64,000 nt of DNA from Mucor racemosus (GCA_027405735.1 JAPEHQ010000020.1:682001-746000), one strand, 5' to 3'. Positions 1 to 12,918 are shown, numbered from the stretch's first letter. Notes: generated from the letters alone by a model not told the origin. A program made the numbers and translations.

Positions 1-1206
1 TAATGGTTTGATCCATTACATTCCTTTAAGTTCAAAATAAAATATTACATAATATTCCTAATTCATATAAATATCGATAATCAGTACAGATCAATAAACA
101 CTAATGAATTTATCTGTTCTTTCCTTCCCTTTATATTTATAATCTCAACTTCAATAAATGTATCTTGTTACTTATTTATCATTGCTACTTATGATCAATT
201 GTTATATAATCCAATATAATTAATTATAGGTGTTAATCATATACTAGTAATAGCAAGTACAATTAGTAACACCAACTTATCTTTCCAATCATATAATATC
301 CATATTATATATCCCGATTAACATCCATTTGATCTATTACATGTATAGTTATTAAACGCGAAAGCAACTCGTGGCTGTCAAGTTGATGAATACTGAGCGA
401 AAAAAATAATACTCACACTGCAGATTATATATATATATATGGGATACATACAATAAATTACTTTACGCACATGATCAAAAGTGTACACAAATGAATTTGA
501 CTGATTCATCATATCACGCAAAACTATACCTTTTGGTCTGCAAAATATTAGAAATATTTGCTCATGAAGACTTCAACTTTTTGCGCTTTGTGTCAAAATG
601 TACAGAATAGGCGAATAAATTAGCATTAGATAATTTTTTTCCTTTCTCTGTGGTTTTTAGCAAATAGAGTAATAACTCTCCAGATTACAAATGTGTTAAA
701 AAATGCGGTCATTACAATTTGGATTCATGCAATTCTTGTGAAACAACCATCATATCACTAAATCTTTTGAGGTGCATGATGATGCAGCTCATGATGGAAG
801 TATTTAAGAGCTTCTAGCTTTATGTGATAAGCAATAATTTAGAATAGTTCATTGAAAATATACCATTGATAAAATTAATACATTTGGTAGGCATTTTTAC
901 ATGTCAAAGCATTTTTTTTGAAGAATTGTTTTCATATAATCTTAATGTATATTTGTAAGTTAAAAGATCGTTTACAAGAATATATATTTGATCCTATTAA
1001 TTTTGTTTAAATGTCATTGAGTTTTCCAAAGTTGTGAACGACCTGAATTGATATGCAAATCCAATTTTTGATATGCTGGTAATATATCTGTGCAATAGAG
1101 TTTGTTATTACCCCTTGTTTCATCGCAAAGAAAGTGACTTGTTATGGAAACTATTGAAGGCGTTATATATTTTTTATTTTATACGCTTTCATAATTGAAT
1201 TCTTAA
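1..1206. other. Intergenic, no gene seen
   Basis: AT-rich sequence with stops in all frames. A short AT dinucleotide run lies near 429-440. The last ~150 bases precede the zinc-finger gene that starts at 1207 and probably hold its promoter, but no specific element is recognisable. Confidence 0.5.
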
Positions 1207-2834
1207 ATGAAATTGAGAAATAGAACCGAACGTATTGTAGGCAACATCAAACGAAAGAAACCAGAGATTGGCTTCACCCGTCATACAACAAGAGCTTCTT
1301 TAAAGTACAATAAAATTACTCCAAAGCAGGAATTATCTGACTCAAGTTTGAATAAAGGAGGCTCGAGTGATGACACGTTTATTAGAGATATTAAAAAAGA
1401 TCAAATACAAACCATTAACACATTGAAAGGAAGCCAAATAAATGAGGACGCCCTTGACAATGCCAATGCTGAAATCAAGAAAGAAGATGAAGGGAAATCT
1501 GGAATATTCTTAAGTAGAATTACTGGTAATTATAGCATTTATTAAACAAAATGGGAATTTATTAATGTCTTTTCTACTCAGATGAAGACTTAGAAACAAG
1601 TAATAAAGACTATTGCTATCAATGCCCTATATGTGAGGAGAAAAAAAGCAGTTTTGCAGCAATAGTAGAACATCGGAGATTGGTCCATGGTATCAAATAC
1701 ATAGGAAAATCAGTAATGCATCCCAACTTGGAGCCAAATATTCATGATCCCGAAAAATATTGTCAATCTTGTAAAAAATCATTTTTGTCTGTTAAAGGAT
1801 ATCGGTACCATCTAAGATTGGTTCATTTTATGATAATGAAGCCAACTTGCGGTGATCCACAAAATGGCATCAGTCCTGACCCGAATGATCCCAACTTTTA
1901 TTGCCGCTCATGTAATTATACATATTTAAGTAGAACAATATATCGTCGACATTTGGTATTGCAACATGAAATGAAATTTTCGGAACTAAATGTAAAAGGC
2001 AGAAGGATAAAGAATCATGATGTTCTTCCTGAGTGGGATAACCCAGAAAATTACTGTAGATCTTGCGAGTTTACTTATAAAACAAAAGCTAGGTATCGCG
2101 TTCATTGTAAGCAAATACATGGCATCAAACCAGCGGTAACCAAATATATCGACCGACATGATCCCAATTTTCATTGCAAGGAATGCAACATCACCCTCAA
2201 AAGCAAAGACTCTTTAACGAATCATTGTCGCTATTTTCACCCACATAGACAGAAACCAAATAATATTTTAAATCCTGATGTTCTTCCAGATATGTCAGAA
2301 CCCAACAACTATTGCAAAGTGTGCAAGAGGAAATATGCTTGTAGAAATTCTTATCGTTCACATCTGCAATTTATGCATAAGATGCTTGACATTCCAAATT
2401 TTCAAAAGAAACCAAAAGATATCTCTCCTGATATTAACGACCCAAATAACTACTGCCGCTCTTGTGATAAGACCTTAATGTCCAGAAGTTCGTTTCGATA
2501 TCATCTTTGGAGCATTCATTATATAGGCGAGCAAATTCAAGAGCAAGATAGTTTGGAACCTGATGCCGACAATTCTAATTCTTACTGTTGTATCTGCGAA
2601 CGCAATGTCACCAATAAACAAAAGCATTACCGCAGACATTGTAAAAATATTCATCGTATGATATTGGGTCCTATAACACCACAATTTGCATATCCTGATG
2701 CAGTAATTGACCCCAACAGCCCTGATTTTTATTGTGCAAAATGTGATAAGCATTTAGCGACAAAAAGCATTTTTAAGCAGCATTTAGGGGCATTGCACTC
2801 AATTAACCCTGCATCTGAAAGTTTTACTGAATGA
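1207..2834 (+). CDS. Multi-C2H2 zinc-finger protein, family member 1 (intact)
   Basis: Two exons: 1207-1525 and 1582-2834, with a phase-1 intron (donor GTAATT, acceptor CTCAG), giving 523 residues. Exon 1 encodes a basic start (MKLRNR) and a polar region with an IKKE motif that fits the SUMO-acceptor consensus. Exon 2 encodes nine fingers of form C-x2-C-x12-H-x4-H, the first starting CPIC and the last starting YCAKC; the eighth has one extra residue between C and H. Fingers are joined by 20-30 residue spacers with a recurrent P-D-x-n-D-P-N-x-Y motif rather than TGEKP linkers. Four relatives lie at 5.1-6.8, 47.1-47.6, 48.1-49.9 and 52.7-54.6 kb, plus a relic at 3.7-4.3 kb. Nucleic-acid binding in the nucleus is expected from the fold; target and role are unknown. 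Confidence 0.85.
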
Positions 2835-2960
2835 TGCTGTAATTGATGCTAATAATCCTAGTTTTAATTGCACAACGTATGGAAAGAATCCCATATCATA
2901 GCCTAGTTTCAAGTATCATATAAAGCGCGTCCACAACTTGATAGATTCTTTTGAATGAGT
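2835..2960 (+). pseudogene. Decayed tenth finger of the upstream gene
   Basis: Directly after the stop of the zinc-finger gene, another frame reads like a further family finger (DAVIDANNPSFNC, then SFKYHIKRVH) with an internal stop and a lost cysteine. Paralogues, for example the last finger at 54.4 kb, have this module, so member 1 probably lost its C-terminal finger by frameshift. Confidence 0.6.
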
Positions 2961-3654
2961 GGTAGAATGAGGGTTTGGCACAAAATTTATGATTAATTTT
3001 TTCACAATATAATCAATAAATCAATAGTTATTATGCTTACTGTAATTTTACTTTTATGGATATCATTTTCTATAGAAACTGCAATAATTGAAGTTTTAAT
3101 CTGACTTGAAATCTGATATAGTTATATGCTATTCTGATAAGGTCAAGATTCAAGCAGCTTGTAATGTATATTCTTTGATTTATTGCAATATAACAATAAG
3201 ATAATGGTATTACAATTATCAATATCAACAAAACAAGTTAAAAACAGCAGGTAGTTGCTACGATTTTATAAAACACATTCTAAAATCAGCAATTTTGAGA
3301 TTTAAACGTACAAATGTTTGAGTGTTTTCTGACCCAAGAGCTACTCAGAAACATTTATCTATTTCCTTAGTAATATGCCGATAAATCATCGCAAATTTAG
3401 ATATCTGGCCCCATTTTATTTTTGCTATAAACATCATCTTTTTGGAATCAATTGAAAGCTACTTAATTTTGTGTAACGGCATTTCTGCCAGCCATTAAGG
3501 GCAATGTTGATGAAGGGAAGAGGTAGGTTTTGTTTAATCTACTGGTTCTGCAAGTGTAAACAGGTGATATTGATTTCGAGTATAATTATACTAGCATTGA
3601 CTATGTGGATTGATAGAACCGAAAGTGTATCCCTTTTTTTTTTTTTTTATGGCT

Positions 3655-4290
3655 TCACAATCGAGATTTCTAGATACTCTTCCCGATTGGAGCGATCCGA
3701 AAAACTATTGCAGATCTTGCGAATATACATTGAAAACAAAAGATTCGTATCGTAAACGCTGTAAATTTGTACATCACATGTAATCACAAATAATCGAACG
3801 CCATGGCTATAATGATACCAAATTTTACGGCAAGGTATACAATAGTACCTTCAATGGCCAAAGCTCTTATAGAAACCATTATAGTTATCTTCACTCAGTA
3901 AAGCCTCAGTCATTGATTATACATTCTCATATTATTCCGAATGTGCCAGACACCAATAATTATTCTAAACCGTACGAGAAAATTCTTTCCAATAGACATA
4001 GTTATCGTTTACATTTACAATATATTCATGAAGTGCTAACTGCCCCAAATTTTTATTGCCTTGTATGAAAACCAACAAGAAAGTCGTTGTATGACTATCG
4101 TCGATATTGTAGAAACATTCATCGTATAACATTGGACCCCATAATACGATTGTTTGCTTTTCCTGACGCTGTGATTGATGTCGAAAACCCTACTTTCTTT
4201 TGCGCAAAGTGCGATAAGCGTTTATCGACAAGACGATCTTTCAAAATGCATTTGAAAAAATTCACAAAAGCAAGTAGTGTACATGTTCTA
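3655..4290 (+). pseudogene. C2H2 zinc-finger family relic (member 2)
   Basis: Conceptual translation shows family-type units: LPDWSDPKNYCRSCEYTL, a degenerate unit with Y in place of Cys, SYRLHLQYIH, YRRYCRNIHR and FFCAKCDKRLSTRRSF. The reading frame is broken by stops (for example right after the first finger near 3781 and near 4067), and several Cys and His ligands are lost. No exon-1 equivalent is seen upstream. It lies in the same orientation as members 1 and 3, consistent with tandem duplication and decay. Confidence 0.8.
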
Positions 4291-5094
4291 TTGTATTGTT
4301 TATACTTTAGTTGTATTGAAGTATATAATAATTGCATTACAACAGTTTATGATAAAGATGGTTTTTATTTAGGATAAGGACAAAATATTTTTGGTGAATT
4401 TTTTGAGCATTTATTTGGTACTTTCAGTCTCAACATACACAGTTTGTTTTGATGTATATAAAAGAAGGTATAATAAATGTTCCTAATTTATATTTCACAT
4501 TTAATAAAAAAGATCTCAGAAATAATTATTAATGTTTTCAGCAATGTCAAATTTTGCTTTATACATTCTAAACGTAGAAACACTTGATGCACTATGAAAG
4601 TATAGTTACACCTTTAAACAAAAGGCGGCTTATAGAAGCTTGCAAAATAGTATTTTATTCACCAAGAGCATTGCCATTTTCAACTCTCTTCACTGATTGA
4701 ATGAAAAAATGAAACTAAAAAAATAAATCAAAGCGTATTCGAACCTTTATCAAGAAAGGCGAATGAGAGCATCAAGCCTCAGGAATGCAATCAAAACCAA
4801 CTAATATATTTGGAATTATTCCAAGGATATTACAAACATATTTAAGACTGAAAAGTAACGTCAAGTATACTTTTAATTTTCTACCACCAATATTAAATCT
4901 GTCTCTACAAAAGAGTATAGCAGGTAGCTGTTAATGAATTATTGATTCCATATATTTAAATATTTCATGCAGATCTGTTTTAACTTGCGTTTTAATTGAC
5001 TATAGCCCTCATCAAATAGGAGAGTAGCTTTGAAGACTCATAAAAAAGGATGTAAAATATTTTTACCTGATTTTTTCTGTCTAACTGAACAAAA
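4291..5094. other. Intergenic, no gene seen
   Basis: AT-rich spacer between two degenerate members of the zinc-finger cluster. Nothing recognisable was found. Confidence 0.4.
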
Positions 5095-6825
5095 ATGAAA
5101 CTGAGAAGCAGAAATAAACGTAACTTGTTTAGCGCCAAGCAAGAAGCATCTGCAATCGACTTTATCTTTAATACAGAAATAACATTGCCAACAGACAAAA
5201 AGAATAATCCAAAATGTCGTTTATCTAACCTCAATTTGAAAACAGAGGATTTAAGCAACAAGGATAACTTTATTGGAAAAGTGGAAAATAATCAACCACA
5301 AGCTATTAGCACACTCAAAAGAACTAGCCAAATCAATAAAGTCGCTGTTCAAAACGTTGAATATATCAAAGCTGAAATCAAGCAAGAATATGTAGCAAAA
5401 CCCGAGGCATTATTAACCAACGTCTCGGGTAATACGTTAGCTATTGAGCAAGATATTTATTAATTGATGCATTTATAATGTAATATAGATGGCGCAGGTC
5501 TTTCGCACCATGGAGATTAATTTTATCGATGCCATCTCTGTGATGAGAGAAAAAGCAAGTTTGTATTGCTAGTCGAACACCGTAGAATGGTCCATAATAT
5601 CAAATTCGATAAAGTATATCGGGTTGGAGCCAAATATTTGTATCCCTGAAAAAGTACTGTCGATCTTGCGAAAGATCATTTTAGTCAACCAGAAACTATA
5701 GAATACATCTAAGATCAACTCACTTTTTAATTTTAAAATCATTACGAGATAAACAAGATAAAATTAGACCTAATCCTGATGACCCTCAACTTTTATTGCT
5801 GTTTATGTGATCATATGTATTCTATGAGATTTAATTATCGTGCACATTTAAAAAATACGCATAGAATGAAATTGATGCCACTGTTTGTGAATGGCCACAG
5901 AATAAAACATCCTGATATTCTCCAAGATTGGAACAGTCCAGGAACTTATTGTAAATCTTATGAGTCAACATTGAAAATCAAACATTCGTACCAAAATCAT
6001 TGCAAAAGTACACACCAAATGAAATTATGGTCCTGACTGTATTGATCCCAACTTTTACTGTAAAGTATGCAACATAACCTACGGCTGTAAAAATTCGTAC
6101 ATACATCATTGTCATTATATTCACCAAAGAAAGTCAAACTCATTCGTTAAAAATCCAGATGTTCTTCCAGATGCATCAAACCCCAATAATTATTGTAAAG
6201 CTTGCGAGAAGAAAATGATCAGTGCAAAGGTATATCGCCATTATTTACGATATGTTCATAAAATGATAGATGCTCTCACATTCCAGAAGAAGCCTAAGGA
6301 CATTGCCTCTGATATTAATGATCCCAATAACTACTGCCGTTCTTGTAATAAAGCGCTTTCATCAAAAGGATCATTTCAATTGCATCTGTTGTGTATCCAC
6401 AGTGTAAGCAGACATAATTTTAAGAAGAATAACTTAGATCCTAATGTAGACGATCCTAATTCTTCCTGCCGTGCCTGCAATAAATATGCTACTAAAAGGA
6501 ATTACAGCCATCATCTTCGTGAAGTACACCAAATGAAGTTAAAATCTTTATATGATCCCAATTTCTCTCCTGATCCGCTCGATCTTAATATCTATTGCCG
6601 TGTATGCAAATCAACAAAAAAGTCGGTTTATGCCTACGGTCAACATTGTGGAGTGACTCATCGTATGATGTTGGAGTCTAGAAAACCATCTTTTGCTTTT
6701 CCTGGCACAGCGATTGATAACAATGGCCCTGATCTTTATTGTGCAAAATGTGATAAGCATTTATCGATGTGAAGATCTTTTGAAAGACATTTAAAAAGTA
6801 TTCACAAAATTACATAATCTAGATA
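5095..6825 (+). pseudogene. C2H2 zinc-finger family pseudogene (member 3)
   Basis: Exon 1 (5095-5428) is intact and has the same length (334 nt) and phase as exon 1 of the member at 52.7 kb. It starts MKLRSR and carries IKAE and IKQE motifs. Exon 2 would start at 5489 after a TATAG acceptor but meets an in-frame TAA near 5518. Downstream, family fingers continue in shifting frames: FYRCHLC, KYCRSCERSF with a stop, then an open stretch 5779-6036, and a long open stretch 6215-6772 ending at a TGA inside the last finger (HLSM then RSFERHLKSIH). At least four lesions are visible, so full-length product is not expected, although a truncated exon-1 peptide could still be made. Confidence 0.85.
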
Positions 6826-7494
6826 AAGCAAATACAGAAGTAGCGTACATCTCTATATTAAAAAATACATTGCAGTTTTATATTCATATCAAAGTTACAA
6901 TTGAATTATATATAGCAGTATAATAAATAAAAAACAAATCATAACGAATATAGTATAATTCCATACTGATATTGCTAGAAAGTTACTTTAGTTGAGATGT
7001 TCATTCGATTTATATATATCCCTGTAAGCCATAAATAATTTATTTGATGTAGTAAGGGCCAATGTGTTTTTGAGTTGTCAAAATAGATTTTTGGTCGAGT
7101 TCTTTGTTTTTAAAATATTTATGATATACATACTAGATCACAAATTATTATTCTATAAAAGTTCTGTCTGGAAAAAGTGTCTTTTAACACATCATATCAT
7201 ACTAAATTAAAAAGTTACATTTTTTGAAACTCTAAAAGATTGTCAGTAAATAACGTTATCTACTTTTTATTATGCCATCAAGTTCAGATCATCTGATGAA
7301 GCAACTTAATTTATTTACAATATCCTGAAGCCGAGCTTGTACTAGTAAATTTGGCTGGCAAACCTGGCTCGGCAGCAATACTGCATTTGATAAACAAATA
7401 TTTACAGTTTTCTGGTATTTTTCTTAAAGAGGACGTTTACTTAATTTCGGTAGTTAATATTGCCAAATATGCTGGTTTTGGCTGATTAATGGTA
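6826..7494. other. Intergenic, no gene seen
   Basis: AT-rich sequence between the zinc-finger pseudogene and the MITE. No coding or RNA signal was recognised. Confidence 0.4.
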
Positions 7495-7502
7495 TTTCTA
7501 AT

Positions 7503-7989
7503 TAAGTATAAAAGACGAGCCGAGCCTAGGACGAGCTTGACCAAAGCTCGCCACAACGAGCCGAGCTTTGTATCACTCGAGCTCGAGCCGAGCTTTAATA
7601 AAAGCTCGTTTGACAAAGACGAGTTTTTGACTTTTTTTTAAAAAGCTCGTTTGAGAAAGACGAGCTTTTGACTTCTTTTCAAAAAGTTCAAATTTAAATA
7701 ATAATTAGTAAATGCTATGACATTATTACTTTAGATAATTGTCAATTGACATTCATAAGTTTGCTTTACTTTAGATATTTGTCACTGGAAAGGTAAAATA
7801 AAGCTCGCATTGAGATGATGAGTTTTAGTCGCTGCATAAAAAAGCTCGTTTGGGGTAAACGAGCTCTAGTCACGCGCAAAAAAAAGCTCGTCGAGGTTGA
7901 ACGAGCTTTTTTGTAAGCTCGTCTAACTTTAACGAGCCTTGAGAAAAGCTCGGCTGCATAAAAAAGGCTCGGCTCGTTTAATATCACTA
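7503..7989. mobile_element. hAT-type MITE rich in CGAGC hairpins (487 bp)
   Basis: The element is flanked by an 8-bp direct repeat TTTCTAAT (7495-7502 and 7990-7997); the match extends by a few bases on either side. Its ends are inverted repeats that share CGAGCCGAGCC about 12 bp in from each terminus, with termini beginning TAAG and TAGT when read inward. Inside are several short hairpins built on AGCTCG/CGAGCT separated by 7-10 bases. An 8-bp target duplication with TA-starting termini is typical of the hAT superfamily. No transposase is encoded, so it is non-autonomous. Confidence 0.75.
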
Positions 7990-8629
7990 TTTCTAATTAG
8001 AAATGGTCCGTTGAGTCACAAAACCCACTTGGAAATAATGGGCGCTTGCTTCTTATGATTTAACCAGTAAATAAATGGGATGCTAAAATTATAATTCTGA
8101 AAATTGTTACAGCTGTAGCATATATTTTGAAATTTTTAGCCCGTTTGAATTAGCATTCGTTGATTATAAGTATTTTTCTAGTCTTTTTATTTTTTCTAAG
8201 TAGAGGAAGAGAGGTTTTTTTTCAAAATGTGTGTTAAACTCCTTTGAAAACAATTATTAGCTAATGAAATCACGATATATTATTTATATATCTACTGTGC
8301 ATTAATTGCAACTTTAGAATTTAATTTTAAGCTATATATTATTTGATTTTATAAATTTTTTCCAAAAATATCTGAAAGGACCCATACAAAATAGTTGAGT
8401 AAGGTTGACGGTTCGACCTTTTATCTCCATCCTCATAACAGCTCGGAAACACTGAGACTTTATAATTTTGTGAATAAACCCTAGATATACCTACCATTGC
8501 ATCGGGAGATTATTTCGATCCATATTCATGAAGAATTGGTGTGTTTATTGACCCTAATCAGCGCAAATAGCACGTAATCAACTTGTTTTTTAAACTTGTT
8601 ACAGTGCCGAATATACAATGACCCATGGA

Positions 8630-9480
8630 TGTTACGTCAGGAGATTATATCAATCTCAAAGCTAAAACATGTACTAAATTATTTAATAAAAATAAAGGAA
8701 AACTGTTATAATTAAAATGAAAGAGCACACTAAAACTAAAGAACTTTATTGTAAGATCGAAACATCTTCTTTTATATTCACATTATCTAATTATATGTTT
8801 GAAATGCCCAGAATTTAGAATAAATAATGGAACAAGAAAAAAATTTATAATTTAATAAAGGAACTTGTTAAATTAAATCACACACAAAAACTGAAGAGAA
8901 TCTTTATTTAATATCAATAATAATTTGTCCTATTTATATACAAATTCTATATTACATTTATCCGTTAGATCAGCTTTGGATCGATTATATCTTTCTGACA
9001 TTCCATTTTCAGGTCATTTTATTTACATTAGTAGCACAGAACATTTAAGTTTAGCTTATTTTATATAGCTAAATCCAACAAGTGGGTATGTCTCACATAT
9101 CCCGCTTCCCGGATCTTGCTTTAGAAAATAAGAACAATCGAGAATGTTATCATAGATCAGTTGGCTGACTTCTTGAAAATAAGGATTGCAAATCAAAAGG
9201 CTCATTATCTTACGATTAACCGGTGGATGCAACAATGTTGGCTAATTTGAAATGGGCCTATTTATATATATATTCAACCAAGCCTAGGTGACACACACTA
9301 GTTCCACATTCCTCAATACATACATTATAAACTGAGCTTTATAACATAATGCACAGCAATGTAGAACTTATCATATTAAACTGTGTCATAATCATTAACC
9401 AAGGTGTACACACAGACTTGTGAACGCAACAATGGAAGTTCAAACTTGGAGCCTTTATGCAGTCAATATACTGCTAAGTA
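8630..9480 (-). repeat. Dispersed repeat, inverted copy of 41470-41835
   Basis: The reverse complement of 9250-9480 matches 41470-41625, and that of 8630-8780 matches 41690-41825 (shared words include TGTTTCGATCTTA and TAGTGTGCTCTTTCATTTTA). About 450 bp (8800-9245) present here are absent from the 41-kb copy. That extra block contains TATATAAATAGG and AATAAAG and may be a later insertion or a region lost from the other copy. Family unknown; a retroelement fragment is possible. Confidence 0.6.
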
Positions 9481-10566
9481 TCCGTGAAATTAGGGCTAAC
9501 TCGAATCGATATTTATGAAGAGAAGATTTTGCCTTGGTTTCAACAATAAAATGCGCAGCAATATATCAACTGATATTTTTGCTCAATTGGACTCATCACA
9601 ATAATAGCTCATGGAGGTTGAAATCTGAAGCACTTTGGCACTAATATAGATCAACGCTACGACCGAACTATGCTTCCAATGAGCATAATGATCTGCACAG
9701 ATGGGCAGAATAAAACTTTTTGTGTAGATCAGGCAGCCCAGATGAGCAGAACAGTGAGATCAATGTTTTTTAGTCAATTTATTAAAGTATATCAATCATA
9801 ATATAATTAATAACGAAGATAATTTTAACGGTTTAAAACAGATGTGAGTTACTCTGATTCAACAGAATTGCCTTATTGAAGAGATATATCAATTTGAAAT
9901 TTGGGGTTTGAAAGAGTTCTGCCCATGTTCATCTTTCGGAGGCCAAATGAGAACAACGACAACAACCTGTTTGGTAACACTAAAAGTATTTATGCCTTCG
10001 TAAATTCCTGTTTGTAGCACGCAAAATCTTTTTTCTTCCCTACTCTTTCCTCAGTTCTTTATTTACGTTTAAAACTACAACAAAAAGGCTAATATTTTTT
10101 TATAAGCTGAAATCAAGTAGCAGGTACAAGTATATGTTTCTCCTATTGTTTATTTGGAAATAAATTATTAGCTGTTAATGTTAGGGCACGTTATAATATC
10201 TTTCTCAAACAAAAAAAGCGTCCAGGACTTAATCATTTTGTTCCATTATCTACATTATAATCAATGCTTTTTTGGTCTAAAATCGATATCTACCTAGAGA
10301 AAAACTGGTGATTATAAAAGTATGTATAGTATTAACTTGATTTGAATGAATGAATAAACTCACGTTAGTTTATTTAGTTTCTAAAAACCATTTATTTCTA
10401 TTTAGTGGACTACAGCTAAGAAGAGGAAAACAAGATGTTGTCTTGTATATTACTACTACCAACTATCAAAGGTACACCATAATTATTGCTTGTTAGCTTG
10501 TTATTAATAAACAATTTTACTAATAAATCAATTTTTATAGTTCAAAAGTAAGTTTGTTCTGATAAA

Positions 10567-10655
10567 GCATTGAATAAATTGGCTTGGGACAAAGAGGGTA
10601 AGAAGGTGGCAATAGGTTCCAGTGATGGCCATGTTTATGTTTATGATGTTGGAGG
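10567..10655 (+). pseudogene. Captured dynein intermediate chain exon fragment
   Basis: Reads ALNKLAWDKEGKKVAIG then SSDGHVYVYDVG, ending at a GTAAGG donor-like site. This resembles the last WD40 repeat of cytoplasmic dynein intermediate chain, where animal proteins have ALNRVRW then a short gap and YDVGE. No other part of the gene is continuous here, and the segment lies inside a transposable element, so it is a captured fragment. The homologous piece in copy 2 lies at 60740-60985 on the minus strand and retains more upstream exon. A different WD40 protein, such as U5-40K, was considered but fits less well. Confidence 0.65.
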
Positions 10656-11855
10656 GTAAGGCTAAAACTTAATGTAAATCACTTCTAACGCAATAATTGT
10701 AAAGTCTATACTACCATCAAATAAACTATCACACAATATTAACATGTACAACGATTTACAGTAATAAGCTTGAATCAAGTGGGTAAAGCATCATTAATTC
10801 TTGAAAAAGTTTTCCAGTATTATGAAATCTCTTATTTTTAAGACTTACAAGGCTTATAAGCGGAATATTAATTTAGAAAATTATTTTTGTCCAGATCATC
10901 AATTTTGGCATTTTTTAATTTTTTATTTCTGGTTTTGCAAATCTAGAGTTAATTATACTACCAATTATAAAAATAAAAAATATACACATGTAGAGAATTC
11001 AGCGCTCTATTTGCTCAATAAAAAATAATAAACACTTTTATTACAAAATGTTACATGAAAATTCTTTAATCAAAAAACCGTTTTTGGGCCAAAAGTACAA
11101 AGTTTCATTACTTAACATTTAATATTAAGCATTTATAAGATGTGTATCATCTATGGCTACAATTTTCTCTCACAATGTAGTATATTTAAACGTTGATTTT
11201 GGTATCAAAATTCGATTTTTCTGTTTTTTGATGAAAATCATGAGTGATGGTAAGGATAGAATGAGTCCCGAATATGTCCGCTACAAAGTCTAAATTTTCA
11301 GACTGTACGTGGTTAAATATAAGAAAAGTTAAAAAAATAAAACGCTTTTTTATTTAAAACTTAGATATACCATAGTATAAGAGACTTAAACGTTGAACCT
11401 TTCTATACTCAATTACGGCGTCGCTCTAAGGGCTTGCTTTTGCAATTTTTTAATGAATCTATGATATGACAGACGATTTTTCTGGTAGAAAAATGGATGT
11501 TATTATGATAATAGATATTACTTTTATTGTTTAGTTTATGGCTTGATGCGCTGTAATGCTGTTTTTATATAATAGGCTAAAATGAGCAATTTAGCAGGGT
11601 TTTAAATGCGCTAAATAATGTAAAGCCTTGAAAATCCTTTTCTACGTGTGTTGTTTCTCTCTTTTTGTTTTTATATTCCAAGGATATATTCACCGCTTAA
11701 TAAGGCATATTAGACTATCAAGCTGGTATTCTTTTCTTGTATCTGAATACGCATTCTAACATAAGGGACTAATGGTTTTAATATAGGTAGCAGTCGTTAT
11801 ATTAGAGACTGATATTTTCATTTAACCGCATTTTAGGATCAAATATCATTATTTA

Positions 11856-12918
11856 TGTTGTATTCCACCTACTAGTATCATACATTATCACCTTCTACAG
11901 TATCAATACATCTCACAATCTATTGACTACAACATGTATTGAAGTGCAAGTCTTGATATCGAATGTAAAAAACTCCTAGCGTACCAAGTTTAATCCAGTA
12001 AGTATGTCGTATATTTTCAGGATTGATAAATAGTACTTAAAAAAGAATACAATTATAAGAGAATGAGTAATTAATCAGTTCTTCAACTGTATAATAAAAA
12101 CAAGATATCGTTTAATTAGATATAAAAGTATGGCCTTTTATATTAATTTGACATTGAGATCCTGAGATGTAATTTAAGGCACTATCGAACTATTGGATCT
12201 GTTTGATAGTAATCTATGGATTGAAATGGATCAATCATAATCTAACCGTTCTTGCAGAGCTTGTGAGTTGTCTTGTTTCAATGCTCCGCTAAATATGCTT
12301 GGACGTTGATTTGATAGCTACTTGATTGGTTAACTGCTGGGATGAAATAATGTGGTGTCATAATTGAGGTCCAAGCGTTCTTGGTAATTACCGGATTAAA
12401 CTTGATACGCTAGGAGTTTCGTACATTCGATATCAAGACTTGCACTTCAATACATGTTGTAGTCAATAGATTGTGAGATGTATTGATACTGTAGAAGGTG
12501 ATAATGTATGATACTAGTAGGTGGAATACAACAAAGTACCAAGAACGCTTGGACCTCAATTATGACACCATACTATTTCATCCCAACGGTTAATCAATCA
12601 AGTAGCTATCAAATCAACGCCCAAGCACATTTAGCGCAGCATTGAAACAAGACAACTAACAAGCTCTGCAAGAACAGTTAAATTATGATTGATCCATTTC
12701 AATTCATAGATTACTATCAAATAGATCTAATGGTTTAATAGTGCCTTAAGTTACATCTCAGGATCTCAATATCAAATCAATATAAAAGGCCATACTTTTA
12801 TATCTAAATAAACGATATCTTGTTTTTATGATACAGTTAAAGAACTAATTCATTACTCATTCTTTGTTAATTGTATTCTTTTTTAAGTATTATTTATCAA
12901 TCCTAAAAATATACGACA
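11856..12918 (+). mobile_element. Solo LTR (about 530 bp), interrupted by a second LTR
   Basis: Left part 11856-12004 begins TGTTGTATTCC; right part 12539-12918 ends ATACGACA. Joined, they make about 530 bp matching the other LTR copies at 12005, 40923 and 58321. The flanking 5-bp target repeats are ATTTA (11851-11855) and ACTTA (12919-12923), one mismatch. The insertion site is confirmed by the uninterrupted sequence of CACTA copy 2 near 59410. A TATAAAAGG box lies near 12781. The TG...CA termini and 5-bp duplication indicate an LTR retrotransposon solo LTR. Confidence 0.75.
12005..12533 (-). mobile_element. Solo LTR nested inside another copy of itself
   Basis: A 529-bp element running TGTCGTATAT...ATACAACA, in opposite orientation to the LTR it interrupts. 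It is flanked by a perfect 5-bp target duplication AAGTA (12000-12004 and 12534-12538). The reverse complement aligns with 40923-41454. The arrangement makes the region 11856-12918 a large interlocking inverted repeat. Confidence 0.8.

Noticed and set aside
8398..8440. Possible tRNA T-arm (GGTTCGACC)
   Set aside because: No matching acceptor, D or anticodon arms were found around it.
10567..10655. U5 snRNP 40-kDa WD40 protein fragment
   Set aside because: The longer copy 2 reads LWNLNANTEEP before it, which fits dynein intermediate chain and not U5-40K.
10801..11028. 75-residue plus-strand ORF inside the CACTA element
   Set aside because: In copy 2 the equivalent region has stops and no equivalent start; composition is like non-coding AT-rich DNA.
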